A stretch of DNA of 64,000 bases from CAYOWQ01 sp964407695 (GCA_964407695.1 CAYOWQ010000001.1:248001-312000), one strand, 5' to 3'. Shown: positions 27,369-35,556, numbered from the stretch's first letter. The notes: generated by a model not told the origin, from the letters alone. A program made the numbers and translations.

Positions 27369-27727
27369 CGCGATGCACCGCTGATGGCCGGTGAGGGCTT
27401 CTCGAATCGACAACGAAGGGTGCTGCCGGTCGGGTCTGAATAACAAAGCCAGGTTCGTCCGTCCGCAACGAGAACAACTCGGGCGGTCGCCAGCGTGGGT
27501 CCATTGGGCCCATCCCAGACGAGGCGCTTCTGATCACCAAGCTGCACAAGGTCGGAGGTCCCAGAGGGATGCACTGAGTTAACGAACTTCTGGAACGCGC
27601 CCGGCGATTGGCGGACGCCGGTTGGAGAGCGACCAAACTCTCGCACGAGAGGCACCAATGCCAGCGAGAGCATCCCGAGAATCACCAGTGCTGCGATGAC
27701 CTCAACGAGCGAGAAGGCCGGTTTCAT
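27365..27727 (-). CDS. Minor pseudopilin, GspI-like
   Basis: 120 residues from ATG 27727. 'MKPAFSLVEVIAALVILGML' is a prepilin signal with alanine at -1, Phe at +1 and Glu at +5. The short size and the order H-I-J-K suggest GspI, though the globular part is divergent. It overlaps both neighbours by 4 bases. Confidence 0.75.
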   Translation of the reverse strand: MKPAFSLVEVIAALVILGMLSLALVPLVREFGRSPTGVRQSPGAFQKFVNSVHPSGTSDLVQLGDQKRLVWDGPNGPTLATARVVLVADGRTWLCYSDPTGSTLRCRFEKPSPAISGASR

Positions 27728-28179
27728 CCTGGCACCTCCGTCACGAGCCCAGTGAGGCCCAGAACCTCGAGCGTCGTCGAGCGTCCGCCCGCGGCAACAA
27801 TCCACACGTGATCAACAGCGCCCCTGGTTGCGGAAAAGCGGATCGAGAACGAGCGGTCAGGGGTGACGAGATTCAACGAGACTTCGGGCGGAACCACTCG
27901 TTCCGCAAGCGTCATTGAAGGGTTGAGGCCGCGAACGATGAGTCGGCGCTCAGATGGATTCCATTCAAGTTGGGTGGGCCCCAATCCGGCCGCGTGCATC
28001 CGTGCGATCTGCTCAAGATCGCGACACGCTTGACACGTTCGGTTCTGCATGGAGTAGGCATTGGCGCCAAGAATCGACCTCCCAGCCATGATGCTCAACA
28101 TGGAGATCAGGACGATCACGGCTAGTGTCTCGATAAACGACAGTCCCAATGGCCGCCTCACCGGGAGTTGACTGTTCAC
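27724..28179 (-). CDS. Minor pseudopilin, GspH-like
   Basis: 151 residues. The N-terminal helix 'GLSFIETLAVIVLISMLSIM' begins after a 12-residue basic leader. The C-terminal part ('RSFSIRFSATRGAVDHVWIV') resembles the GspH/FimT beta domain. It starts inside the gspG stop (4-base overlap). It is likely a minor subunit of the pseudopilus. Confidence 0.75.
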   Translation of the reverse strand: MNSQLPVRRPLGLSFIETLAVIVLISMLSIMAGRSILGANAYSMQNRTCQACRDLEQIARMHAAGLGPTQLEWNPSERRLIVRGLNPSMTLAERVVPPEVSLNLVTPDRSFSIRFSATRGAVDHVWIVAAGGRSTTLEVLGLTGLVTEVPG

Positions 28180-28679
28180 GCGCGATTCCCTTCAAGTGCA
28201 ACTGAACTGACGTCGCGATCCTCGCCGTCGCCGCCCGCGCGTCCATCCGCCCCGTAGGTCAGAATTTCATACGGATGCCCGTCCGGTCCCGGGGCGATGT
28301 AATGAAAGGCGCGCTTCCAGGGATCATTGAGTTGATCCGGCGAGAGATAGTACGCAGCGTCGGGGGCGGCATGTCCGTCGGTCAGGGCGTTCAAGCCAAC
28401 CTCATTCGATGGCCATTCTCCAACTTCCATTCGATACAGCTCGATCTTTCCGGCAATGATGCCGATGCGGCTCTTGGCCAATTCCTGCTTGGCCTTTCCA
28501 AACATGCCGGAGAAGGAGAGCATGAAGGTTGCTGCGATGAGGCCAAGGATGACCACCACCGCAAGGACTTCAACCAGCGTCAAGGCTTTCCGCATCATGA
28601 AGCCGTGTCGACGCCCGTCGGGACGACCTTGCGCAAAACCCCGATTTGAACGCGAGCCATGGCAGATTCGCATGGTCAA
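28176..28679 (-). CDS. gspG: Major pseudopilin GspG
   Basis: 167 residues if started at ATG 28679, which overlaps the gspF stop by 4 bases as every other junction in this operon does. Internal ATGs at 28598/28595 would give the usual short leader before 'KALTLVEVLAVVVILGLIAA'. The GspG signature 'YLSPDQLNDPWKRAFHYIAP' and 'YGADGRAGGDGEDRDV' contains the calcium-binding loop of the major pseudopilin. It builds the piston that pushes substrates through the secretin. The true start is unresolved. Confidence 0.9.
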   Translation of the reverse strand: MTMRICHGSRSNRGFAQGRPDGRRHGFMMRKALTLVEVLAVVVILGLIAATFMLSFSGMFGKAKQELAKSRIGIIAGKIELYRMEVGEWPSNEVGLNALTDGHAAPDAAYYLSPDQLNDPWKRAFHYIAPGPDGHPYEILTYGADGRAGGDGEDRDVSSVALEGNRA

Positions 28680-29944
28680 ATGACCTCCTGCAGTCTGAGG
28701 ATCGGAAGAATCGATGCCATCACAACGAGTCCGATGATGGCAGCCAAGAGAAGAATCATCGCGGGTTCAAGAAGCGTGATGAACCGGTTCACCATGCCGG
28801 TCACTTGGCGCTCCGCCCGCCTCGCCGCCTGTTCCAGGAGCTCATCGAGTCGCCCGCTGGACTGCCCCAGCTCGATCAAACGATGCAATTCAGGTGTCGA
28901 GAACCTGGGATCGCTCAGTGCTTCAGCGGCGTCTTCACCTTGCTCCATGCGATCGGCGGCGGTACGCAGGAATCGCTGCATCGACGCCGATCGTGTGGCT
29001 GGCGCCAGCAGCCGCACCGCGTGGGCCAGCGGAACCCCCGCCTTGATCATGTTGGCCAGGGCGTTGCACGTCTGGGCAAACCGCAATCGATTCAGCCACT
29101 GCGGCGCCAGTGAAAGTCGACCCCACCAATCCGGCTTCATCAGGACGATCGTCCGCCAGATCATCGGCGTCATAAGGAGTGCGATGACGAGCATGCAGAC
29201 ACCCGCGACGTGATCTGCGACGACACCGCCGAAGGTCATCACCGCCATCGAAAGCGCTGGCGGCTCGCCACCGGCATTCTGAAGCAATGTGATCAGCTCT
29301 GGAAGCGTCACGTTGCCGAGGAAGACAGTAGCCACCAGTCCCAGAGCCGCCACAACAGTGGGGTAGATTGCGGCCGCCACCAGCTTTTGTCGCACGCCCT
29401 CGCCCCGCTCGGATCGCTCCGAAAGCATCCTCAGCACGCGGTCAAGCTGTCCCGAGTGCTGCGAGCAGTCCACCATGGCAGACTCGGCCGTCGAAAACCA
29501 GTGCGGACAGGCGTTCATCGCTTCGCCGAGCGAGTGCCCCGACCGCAGGGCCTCGTCGAGCTGATGGAGCATTGAACGCTGCTGCCGACCGGCCGCAGAC
29601 GATCGAGCCAGCGTCCGGATCGATTCCAGCAGGGGCAATCCCGATTCCAGCAGTGTCGCCAGCCCGTCGAACATCTCCGCCACGTCGCGCTGCCGGCGGC
29701 GACTCTGCCGGGAACGGGCTTCGATCGCACCTCGGAGGGCTTCTCTCATTCCCATCGTGGGTGAAGGACCTGTTGGCGCCGCTGATCCTTGGATGGCCAA
29801 ACGAGGCTCGACGGTACGAATCGTCGCACTGACCACTTCCATGGAACGGAGCTGGCGGCGAGCCTCCGCGGGAGTTGCGGCGTCAATGGATCCGCGAAGG
29901 GTTGTGCCCGCTTGAGTCTGCGCGATGTAGGAGTAGGTCGTCAC
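28676..29944 (-). CDS. gspF: Type II secretion inner membrane platform protein GspF
   Basis: 422 residues with two T2SF domains. 'VAEMFDGLATLLESGLPLLE' opens the first and 'FAQTCNALANMIKAGVPLAH' opens the second, and there are three membrane helices (about 180-205, 230-255 and 385-415). The N-terminus 'YSYIAQTQAGTTLRGSIDA' is standard for GspF/PilC. GspF sits at the centre of the inner-membrane platform and contacts GspE. It starts 7 bases after the gspE stop. Confidence 0.92.
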   Translation of the reverse strand: MTTYSYIAQTQAGTTLRGSIDAATPAEARRQLRSMEVVSATIRTVEPRLAIQGSAAPTGPSPTMGMREALRGAIEARSRQSRRRQRDVAEMFDGLATLLESGLPLLESIRTLARSSAAGRQQRSMLHQLDEALRSGHSLGEAMNACPHWFSTAESAMVDCSQHSGQLDRVLRMLSERSERGEGVRQKLVAAAIYPTVVAALGLVATVFLGNVTLPELITLLQNAGGEPPALSMAVMTFGGVVADHVAGVCMLVIALLMTPMIWRTIVLMKPDWWGRLSLAPQWLNRLRFAQTCNALANMIKAGVPLAHAVRLLAPATRSASMQRFLRTAADRMEQGEDAAEALSDPRFSTPELHRLIELGQSSGRLDELLEQAARRAERQVTGMVNRFITLLEPAMILLLAAIIGLVVMASILPILRLQEVI

Positions 29945-29951
29945 GATGGCC

Positions 29952-31706
29952 TCACTCGACGCTCTCGGCGATCACCCGCTGCATCTCTGCCAGGGTCGTC
30001 TTGCCAGCGCGCACGAGACGCTGAGCTTCGTCCGCCAGAGAGCGCATGCCCCCGCGTCGGGCGAGAGTGCGCAGGTCGTCCAGAGATGTTCCGGGCCGAA
30101 TGGCGGAGCGCAGCAATTCATCCACCACGAGCAGTTCAAAGACGCCGGTTCTTCCAGAGAATCCAACGCCGCCGCACGCCGGGCAGCCCCGGCCTTCGCA
30201 GGCCGGGTGTACCAGTCGAAGCAGTCGCTGGGCCAGCACGCCGGTGAGACTGGATGCCAACAAAAACGCCTCCACCCCCAGGTCGATCATCCGCATCACC
30301 GCGCTGGCCGCATCATTGGTGTGCAGCGTGGAGAACACCATGTGCCCGGTCAAGCTCGCCTGCACGGCCATGCGCGCGGTTTCGACGTCGCGAATCTCCC
30401 CAACCATGATCACGTCAGGATCCTGTCGAAGGATATGTCGGAGCCCGTTGGCGAAGGTCACGCCCTTCTTCGCATTCACCTGCGACTGGCTGATCGCCAG
30501 CTTCTGTCGGCCCGCACCCTCGGTGGGTCCGAAGTTGCCGCCGGCGATGGACGAGACCGCCGAATCCGGGGAGAGTCCCGAAAGTTCGTACTCGATCGGA
30601 TCTTCGATGGTCATCACATTCAGGGCATGCCGACCGACCCGAAGCAAGGTGGCATAGAGGGTCGTCGTTTTCCCCGATCCGGTTGGCCCGGTGACGAGAA
30701 GAAGTCCATGGCTTCGGTCTGCGGCCACCAGGTACGATGCGCACAACTCATCGGTCATACCCAGGTTGTCCAGCGATGCGGGTTGTCGCTTGGCGTCGAG
30801 CAGTCGAAGAACTGCGCGCTCACCGTGGCTCGTGGGGAGCGTCGAGATGCGCACATCGATCGAACGTTCGCCGATCGTGACGCTCGCCCGACCGTCCTGT
30901 GGGATTCGCCGATCGGCGATATCCATGCGACCCATCACCTTGATTCGGCTCAGGACAGCGCTGGTCAACGAGCGCGGCAGCTCGAATCGGTCGTGAAGCA
31001 GACCGTCGATGCGGATGCGGACCAGCGTGCGAACTTCCAGGGGCTGAATGTGAAGGTCACTGGCGGATCGACCCAGCGCATCGAACAGGAGAGAGTCCAC
31101 CAGTTGCGTGACCGGCCCCTTGCCCGACGTGGAGAGAAGATCGCGATCGGCCGCGGAAATGAGCGCTTCAATGGTTGCACTCTCAGGCGGCGAACCCGAC
31201 GCTTCCGCGGAGGCAGCGGTCGGTCCGAGAGAACGCCCGATCGGGCTGCTCCGACGCCCATAGGCCTCGTCGATGATCCGGGCGATGGCTTCAGGGTCCG
31301 CCCGCTGCGCCCGGACCGCCCGCCCGAGCCTCACGCCGACGTTGAAGATCGCTGCGCGATCGGTGCGTTCACTCACCGCCAGGTGCTCAATCCCATCGCG
31401 CGTGCCCTGCGAGACCATGACGTGCCGTCGCGCGAAAGCGTGGGGAATGAGCGCCAGAAACTCCGTCGAGGCGGCGGAGGCGCCCCGGAGCGACCACTCG
31501 GCCGGCGACGGTGCGCCAGGCTGCGCTGCGTGCGCAGCCTCACGAGGCAGGAGTTCACTTCCGTTGGCCGATTCGCAGGCACGATCGTCCGGCGACTCGC
31601 TCGCAGGTCCCAAGTGGACGTCGCCCGTGTCAGGCTCCAAGGGTTCGGCCGATGAAACCCGTGCGACCTCACGTTGCGACATCGTCGAAATGCCCCCGGG
31701 GTTCAT
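29952..31706 (-). CDS. gspE: Type II secretion ATPase GspE
   Basis: 584 residues. A variable N-terminal region (~1-180) precedes a GspE/PilB core. The core has 'SDLHIQPLEVRTLVRIRIDG', Walker A 'VTGPTGSGKTTTLYA', Asp box/Walker B 'DPDVIMVGEIRDVETA' and the His box 'STLHTNDAASAV'. A cysteine cluster 'CEGRGCPACGG' near the C-terminus corresponds to the zinc motif of GspE, though with closer spacing than the usual CxxC...CxxC. It energises pseudopilus assembly. Its ATG overlaps the gspD stop (ATGA). Confidence 0.93.
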   Translation of the reverse strand: MNPGGISTMSQREVARVSSAEPLEPDTGDVHLGPASESPDDRACESANGSELLPREAAHAAQPGAPSPAEWSLRGASAASTEFLALIPHAFARRHVMVSQGTRDGIEHLAVSERTDRAAIFNVGVRLGRAVRAQRADPEAIARIIDEAYGRRSSPIGRSLGPTAASAEASGSPPESATIEALISAADRDLLSTSGKGPVTQLVDSLLFDALGRSASDLHIQPLEVRTLVRIRIDGLLHDRFELPRSLTSAVLSRIKVMGRMDIADRRIPQDGRASVTIGERSIDVRISTLPTSHGERAVLRLLDAKRQPASLDNLGMTDELCASYLVAADRSHGLLLVTGPTGSGKTTTLYATLLRVGRHALNVMTIEDPIEYELSGLSPDSAVSSIAGGNFGPTEGAGRQKLAISQSQVNAKKGVTFANGLRHILRQDPDVIMVGEIRDVETARMAVQASLTGHMVFSTLHTNDAASAVMRMIDLGVEAFLLASSLTGVLAQRLLRLVHPACEGRGCPACGGVGFSGRTGVFELLVVDELLRSAIRPGTSLDDLRTLARRGGMRSLADEAQRLVRAGKTTLAEMQRVIAESVE

Positions 31707-32137
31707 CGAATCACCTGCGGCCGCAGGACCGGCCAGTCGTTCTCGACGCCGGCCTGATCCAGAATCGGAACCGAGATCCTTCGCAGGTCTTCAAAGCCAT
31801 CGTGCCGAAGCACACACGCGGTGATGAACACGTAGAAGCGCGACGTCGACGTGGTCTTGGATCGATTGGTCAAGAGCTCGCCGATTCCCGGAATCTGTCC
31901 CAGCAGTGGGATCCGCGATGTGGCTTCCGCGCTGGACTGGATTTCAAGCCCACCCAGGGCGATGGTGAAGCCGTCGGGAATGGAGACGACGCTCTCCAGC
32001 TTGTTCTCCTGCTTGGGCGGCGGCAGGGCAGGGTCGGTCGATTCGCCGGTGAAGGAACTGAGGTTGACGGCATACTCGATTCGCAGCCGGTCGCCGGCAG
32101 CGATCTGCGGCCGAAGCGTGATGGTGGTGCCTGCCCC
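31703..32137 (-). pseudogene. gspD: 5'-truncated secretin gspD, C-terminal ~145 codons
   Basis: Reading leftward from 32137, the frame encodes 'GTTITLRPQIAAGDRLRIEY', then 'SVVSIPDGFTIALGGLEIQ' (secretin C-terminal signature) and 'IPLLGQIPGIGELLTN', ending 'RPQVIR' at the TGA overlapping the gspE start. A normal GspD has 550-700 residues with N0-N3 domains, and all of that is missing. An in-frame stop occurs at 32138-32140, directly followed by a small inverted repeat and unrelated genes. No start codon is usable. It is either a deletion/insertion scar or a misjoined contig. Confidence 0.85.
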
Positions 32138-32138
32138 T

Positions 32139-32204
32139 CATGGCGGAAGCCATGACATGAACAAGTCTGAGCCTCCTGCGGCATTCTCCGAGGGAAATGC
32201 CGCA
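32139..32204. repeat. Two small inverted repeats at the gspD break
   Basis: CATGGC-GGAA-GCCATG at 32139-32154 abuts the truncation point. A second palindrome, with arms TGCGGCATT and AATGCCGCA, lies at 32177-32204. Together with the adjacent terminator they give three consecutive hairpins at the junction between the secretion operon and the accessory region. Confidence 0.6.
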
Positions 32205-32206
32205 TG

Positions 32207-32232
32207 AAAAAACCCCGCGATTCCTCGCGGGG
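32207..32232 (-). terminator. Intrinsic terminator of the small leftward operon
   Basis: On the minus strand CCCCGCGA-GGAA-TCGCGGGG is followed by TTTTTT (32207-32212). It lies 37 bases after the stop of the leftward gene ending at 32269 and would insulate that operon from the secretion genes. Confidence 0.88.
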
Positions 32233-32268
32233 TCCATTCTTGCGATGGTTCACGGTCCCGACGTCGCC

Positions 32269-32637
32269 TTAGGGCACCGCCGGGCACGCCAGCCCCGTAA
32301 AGCTCGGGGCTCTCAATCCGTTCACGCCGATCACCGTCTGCATCACGCTGTCGTAATCGAGCACGGGCGAACCGGGCGTATTCACCTGGTTCACGGCGGT
32401 GATTCTCACCGTCGTGGGGTCGCCGCCGACCAGCGCCACCGTTCCCGTCTGGTAGCGCCTTGCGGTCTGCTCGATCCGAAACGTTCCCGCATCGAAACTG
32501 CCTCCGGCAATCGGCTGCAGTTCCTGATCGAACGTGACATACACCGCCGTCTCCGAGCCGTCGAACACCGCCGAAACCGGCAGCGGTGGATGCTCACAAC
32601 GGAAAGGTGCTGGTCGAAACAAAACCTCCCGAGGCAT
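32269..32637 (-). CDS. Hypothetical protein, Ig-like/SwmB-like strand pattern
   Basis: 122 residues if started at ATG 32637, which overlaps the preceding gene by 44 bases. 'VSAVFDGSETAVYVTFDQEL' resembles 'VSAAVASGSTLTVTFDATV' of the neighbour, so the two may be paralogous domains or halves of one protein split by a frameshift around 32594. The pattern resembles bacterial Ig-like/SwmB adhesin domains. There is no signal peptide. It is last in the small operon before the terminator at 32207. Confidence 0.55.
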   Translation of the reverse strand: MPREVLFRPAPFRCEHPPLPVSAVFDGSETAVYVTFDQELQPIAGGSFDAGTFRIEQTARRYQTGTVALVGGDPTTVRITAVNQVNTPGSPVLDYDSVMQTVIGVNGLRAPSFTGLACPAVP

Positions 32638-32959
32638 TGCGAACGTTCGCCTCCTCGTAGGGGATATTCATTTCGGTGGCGGCGGCGATCGACGCCGAAA
32701 ACAGGATGGCGATCGATGTCGGTCCCGTCTGGGTGGCGCTCACCGGCGTGGCTCCCGAAACATCGGTGGTGTATTGCGGGGTGCCTTTCAGCATGACGGT
32801 GGCGTCAAACGTCACGGTCAGGGTTGATCCCGAAGCCACCGCAGCGCTCACCTTGATCGGTGTGGTGGGTTGGGGTCGGGTCACGCTGGCCTTGCTGTTG
32901 CGCTCGCGCTTCTTATTGGTCTTCTTGCCGACGACGGCGGTAACGTCCGGTCCGGGCAT
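32594..32959 (-). CDS. Hypothetical protein with single Ig-like domain
   Basis: 121 residues from ATG 32959 ('GGAG' 7-10 bases upstream). A basic N-terminal part 'VVGKKTNKKRERNSKASV' leads to one beta-sandwich-like domain ('VSAAVASGSTLTVTFDATV', 'TSIAILFSASIAAATEMNIP'). It is part of a leftward cluster with the genes at 33098 and 32269. No enzymatic motif. The function is unknown; similar short Ig-like proteins in phage or surface contexts are possible. Confidence 0.6.
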   Translation of the reverse strand: MPGPDVTAVVGKKTNKKRERNSKASVTRPQPTTPIKVSAAVASGSTLTVTFDATVMLKGTPQYTTDVSGATPVSATQTGPTSIAILFSASIAAATEMNIPYEEANVRNASGGFVSTSTFPL

Positions 32960-33097
32960 GGGGGTTCTCCTGGAAAAAGGTGTCGAGGTTTCCCTCGAAG
33001 GTTTCAAGGTGTCGAGGTGTCGAGGTGTCGAGTGTTTCAGCGCCCTTGGCACCTTGACACCCAAATTCCGGGGGCGACACCTTGACGCCTTTGTTTG

Positions 33098-33784
33098 TTA
33101 AGCGGCTTCCGCCGATACACTCGCGATGGGCACGGGCAGCGGATTGCTCCACGGCCCCGCCTGGCCCTTGGTGTTCACCCAGCGGGCAAAGAAGGTGCAC
33201 CACTTGCCGTTGTCGCCGGAGTTGAAGCCGACGGTGGCCGGGTTTCGGGTGAAGAGGCCATAGAAGGATGCATCCGCCGGGTCATCCGCCTGGTCGGCAC
33301 TGATGACGCGGAAGAGCTGCAGGCTCTGGTAGCCGTAGGGCTTGCCGCGCGAATCCGGAGTTGAGGAATCGGAAAATCGCAGCGTCATGCTGCCGTCCGG
33401 GGTTGTGCCCATATAGGAAAGAAGCGGCACGGTTTCCGGCACCGGAATCGGTGTGCGGGTTCCGCCGGGCGGGATGATGCCGAGTTCTTCCTTATCGGAA
33501 TCGCTGATGCCCGCGTTGACGCGGATCTGCGATGCGAACAGGCGCACGACTTCCTCGGCGGCGGCCCGCTTCTCATCCTTGATGTCGACGGTCACCTTGT
33601 TCTTGCCCGAAGGCACCTGGATCGCCAGCCACGCATCCTGAAATTCATTGACGGCGGTGGTGATCATGAGCGCATCCGCGCTCGAAACGTCATACTTGCC
33701 GGGGTCAGCCGTCAAGGTGGCGGCGAAGCCGAGCATATAGCCCAGCGCATCGCCGTCGGGTCCGGGTATCAAATTGTCTGCCAT
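33098..33784 (-). CDS. Hypothetical protein, planctomycete-type, unknown function
   Basis: 228 residues from ATG 33784. The first ~100 residues look alpha-helical ('SADALMITTAVNEFQDAWLA', 'AAAEEVVRLFASQIRVNAGI'). A fibronectin type III-like part follows ('PLLSYMGTTPDGSMTLRFSD', 'WCTFFARWVNTKGQAGPWSN'). Proteins of this look are common as orphan genes in planctomycetes. There is no signal peptide. It leads the three-gene leftward cluster. Confidence 0.65.
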   Translation of the reverse strand: MADNLIPGPDGDALGYMLGFAATLTADPGKYDVSSADALMITTAVNEFQDAWLAIQVPSGKNKVTVDIKDEKRAAAEEVVRLFASQIRVNAGISDSDKEELGIIPPGGTRTPIPVPETVPLLSYMGTTPDGSMTLRFSDSSTPDSRGKPYGYQSLQLFRVISADQADDPADASFYGLFTRNPATVGFNSGDNGKWCTFFARWVNTKGQAGPWSNPLPVPIASVSAEAA

Positions 33785-33971
33785 TGCATTGCCCCTGAGT
33801 GGGTGCCCGTCAACCGCGCTCACGCGAGCGCACCGTTGCAGGCCATCAACGGATCGGCCCGCCGGCGCGCCCGCTTAACGACAATTCAGTCACAAACGAA
33901 AAATTGCTGAAGATTTTTCTTCCCGGACCCCCTGAAGCGCATCATGTGAAGCGCTGCGCTTGGTCCTCGCG

Positions 33972-34205
33972 CTACAGACTCCATTTAAGGAATGCCGTCA
34001 GCAACGGGATGATGACCCCGGCGGCGACGAGTGCGAATACAAACCATCGCCCTCCCGCCTCCGGCGGCTTCGTCAAGAGGTTGAACGTGTCGCCCTCTTC
34101 AAAGCCAAGGCCGCACTCGGGGCAGGTGCCGATGCCGCCTTCGCCGATCGGCGCGTGCGTCAACTCATAGTGGCAGCGCGGGCAGTAATATCGGGCTACC
34201 GGCAT
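33972..34205 (-). CDS. Small zinc-ribbon membrane protein
   Basis: 77 residues. The N-terminal ribbon 'YYCPRCHYELTHAPIGEG' plus 'TCPECGLGFEEGD' has four cysteines in two CxxC pairs, and one transmembrane helix ('WFVFALVAAGVIIPLLTAFL') occupies the C-terminus. It belongs to the zinc-ribbon/membrane group seen elsewhere in the window, here with the ribbon first. Start ATG 34205; role unknown. Confidence 0.7.
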   Translation of the reverse strand: MPVARYYCPRCHYELTHAPIGEGGIGTCPECGLGFEEGDTFNLLTKPPEAGGRWFVFALVAAGVIIPLLTAFLKWSL

Positions 34206-34342
34206 TCGGCCGCTCCTCGTCGTGGAAAAGCTGATTCAGCGTATGCGAAATCGACGGACCGCGCCGAGCGCTAGCGATAAAGTTGCGCGTTTGCACTCGT
34301 TACCGGGCCCTCCGCACGGATGCGCCAACGATTGACTTCGGG

Positions 34343-34552
34343 GAGAGAGACTTCCTCTCCCGTGAGAGAAGGTTCCACTTAGGGGAGAGAAAGTTCCTCT
34401 CACGTGAGAGAAAGTTCCTCTCACGTGAGAGACAGTTCCATTTAGGGGAGAGAAGGTTTCTCTCACGTGAGAGACGGTTCCATTTAGGGGAGAGAAAGTT
34501 TCTCTCACGTGAGAGAGAGTTCCATTTAGGGGAGAGAGAGTTCCTCTCCCGT
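34343..34552. repeat. 21-bp tandem repeat array, ten units
   Basis: Ten consecutive 21-bp units begin GAGAGA and mostly alternate between two forms, 'GAGAGAnAGTTyCTCTCACGT' and 'GAGAGAnnGTTCCATTTAGGG', so a 42-bp higher-order period is visible with one local doubling of the first form. A degenerate eleventh unit follows to 34573. Adjacent units create the palindrome CTCTCACGTGAGAG. Both strands are open across it (7-residue repeats such as 'ERKFLSR/ERxFHLG' rightward), but no convincing gene encloses it. The flanks 34206-34342 and 34574-34732 hold nothing else recognised. Confidence 0.9.
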
Positions 34553-34732
34553 GAGAGAAATGGGGCTCTCGGGGAGCCGATCCGGTTTCAGCGCAACCCG
34601 CCGCGAAATTATCGGCGGCAGCCCTCGGAGGATGCCGGGCCGACGCCGGGTGACCCCTCGCCGACGGCGGGGGATGGGAGTCCGCTTCGGGCGGAGCAGT
34701 TATCGCACCCAAGAGACCGCCCCGCGCCAAAG

Positions 34733-34768
34733 AAAAACGCCGGGCGGTGGCAAGCCACACGCCCAGCG
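34733..34768 (-). terminator. Terminator-like hairpin without an obvious leftward gene
   Basis: On the minus strand, arms CGCTGGGCG and CGCCCGGCG (one G-T pair) enclose a further GTGGC-TT-GCCAC stem and are followed by TTTTT. No leftward gene ends here now, since the next gene to the right starts rightward at 34861. It may be a remnant. Confidence 0.6.
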
Positions 34769-34860
34769 CTTCCGGGGGTCGAATACGGGCGAAATCGGTG
34801 CAGGCGTGCCGGTCAAGCCATCAGTCGATACTATGCAGGCAAGACTACGGGAGGTCCTCG

Positions 34861-35556
34861 ATGGTGGAATCAGCAGTATTGGTCGGGCTCGGAATTGACG
34901 TCTTCAAGACGGTTGCACCGCGGGGCATGGCATGGGCTCGAACAAGATTTTTTGGGAAATCGTTGTTGGTCGTAGGCCCTTCTCGTGCCGGAAAGACATC
35001 CCTCGTGGATTTCTTGAGGTATGGCCGCCTTGAGCCGCAGCGGGAGACTGCGACGAGCCTGAGTGACGACAAATTCACTGTCTTTGCTATCCCCATCAAC
35101 GGCTCCACGGAAGTTCAACTGCGAATAAAGCAGGTCCGTTCTCTTCCGGGAACAAAGAAGGCCGGCCTTCAAGCCGGCGCCATCCGGGGTTCTTCCTGTG
35201 AAATTCTGTTGATAGTACTCGATGGATCCAAGCCCGACGATGGCTTGCAATGGCTCATGAAATTTGCAAGCGGCATTCAGGCAGCGGTGACGTCGAAGCC
35301 GTCCTGCTGCGAGTCGCTACAAGACGTTATCGTCGTTCTCAACAAAGACGACCTTCGGAAGTGGGATGACAAGTATCCGGGCAAAGTTCGTCATGTGCTG
35401 CGGAAGGAGCTCAATGGGGTCCTCCAGTTGCCATTCACAAACATTCCTGTCGTCGAGACGATTCTCGTGGCGAAGGACAGGGCGGCATCTCTAGCACAGG
35501 ACCTTGTATTTTTGATTTCCAAACGTGCGCACCGCCGAGAAACAGGAAATGATTGA
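34861..35556 (+). CDS. Small GTPase-like P-loop protein
   Basis: 231 residues from ATG 34861 with 'GGGAGG' six to eleven bases upstream. After a hydrophobic N-terminal stretch comes the P-loop 'LLVVGPSRAGKTSLVDFL' at ~40-57. A switch-like region lies in the middle, and 'VIVVLNKDDLRKW' provides the NKxD guanine-specificity motif. 'EILLIVLDGSKPDD' occupies the DxxG-downstream strand. It overlaps the following membrane protein gene by 8 bases, implying co-translation. Codon use is visibly less GC-rich than in the secretion operon. The cellular role is unknown. Confidence 0.75.
   Translation: MVESAVLVGLGIDVFKTVAPRGMAWARTRFFGKSLLVVGPSRAGKTSLVDFLRYGRLEPQRETATSLSDDKFTVFAIPINGSTEVQLRIKQVRSLPGTKKAGLQAGAIRGSSCEILLIVLDGSKPDDGLQWLMKFASGIQAAVTSKPSCCESLQDVIVVLNKDDLRKWDDKYPGKVRHVLRKELNGVLQLPFTNIPVVETILVAKDRAASLAQDLVFLISKRAHRRETGND

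Noticed and set aside
29946..31655. Rightward 569-residue open frame
   Set aside because: It is exactly antisense to gspE, whose motifs are complete; a GC-rich shadow frame.
34343..34552. CRISPR array
   Set aside because: Units are 21 bp and contiguous, with no unique spacers and no cas genes; it is a tandem repeat.
34236..34760. Leftward 174-residue protein with 'SHVRxTFSPLNGT' repeats
   Set aside because: The frame exists because the repeat unit is 21 bp with no stops; the flanks lack coding character and the frame runs through the leftward terminator at 34733-34768.
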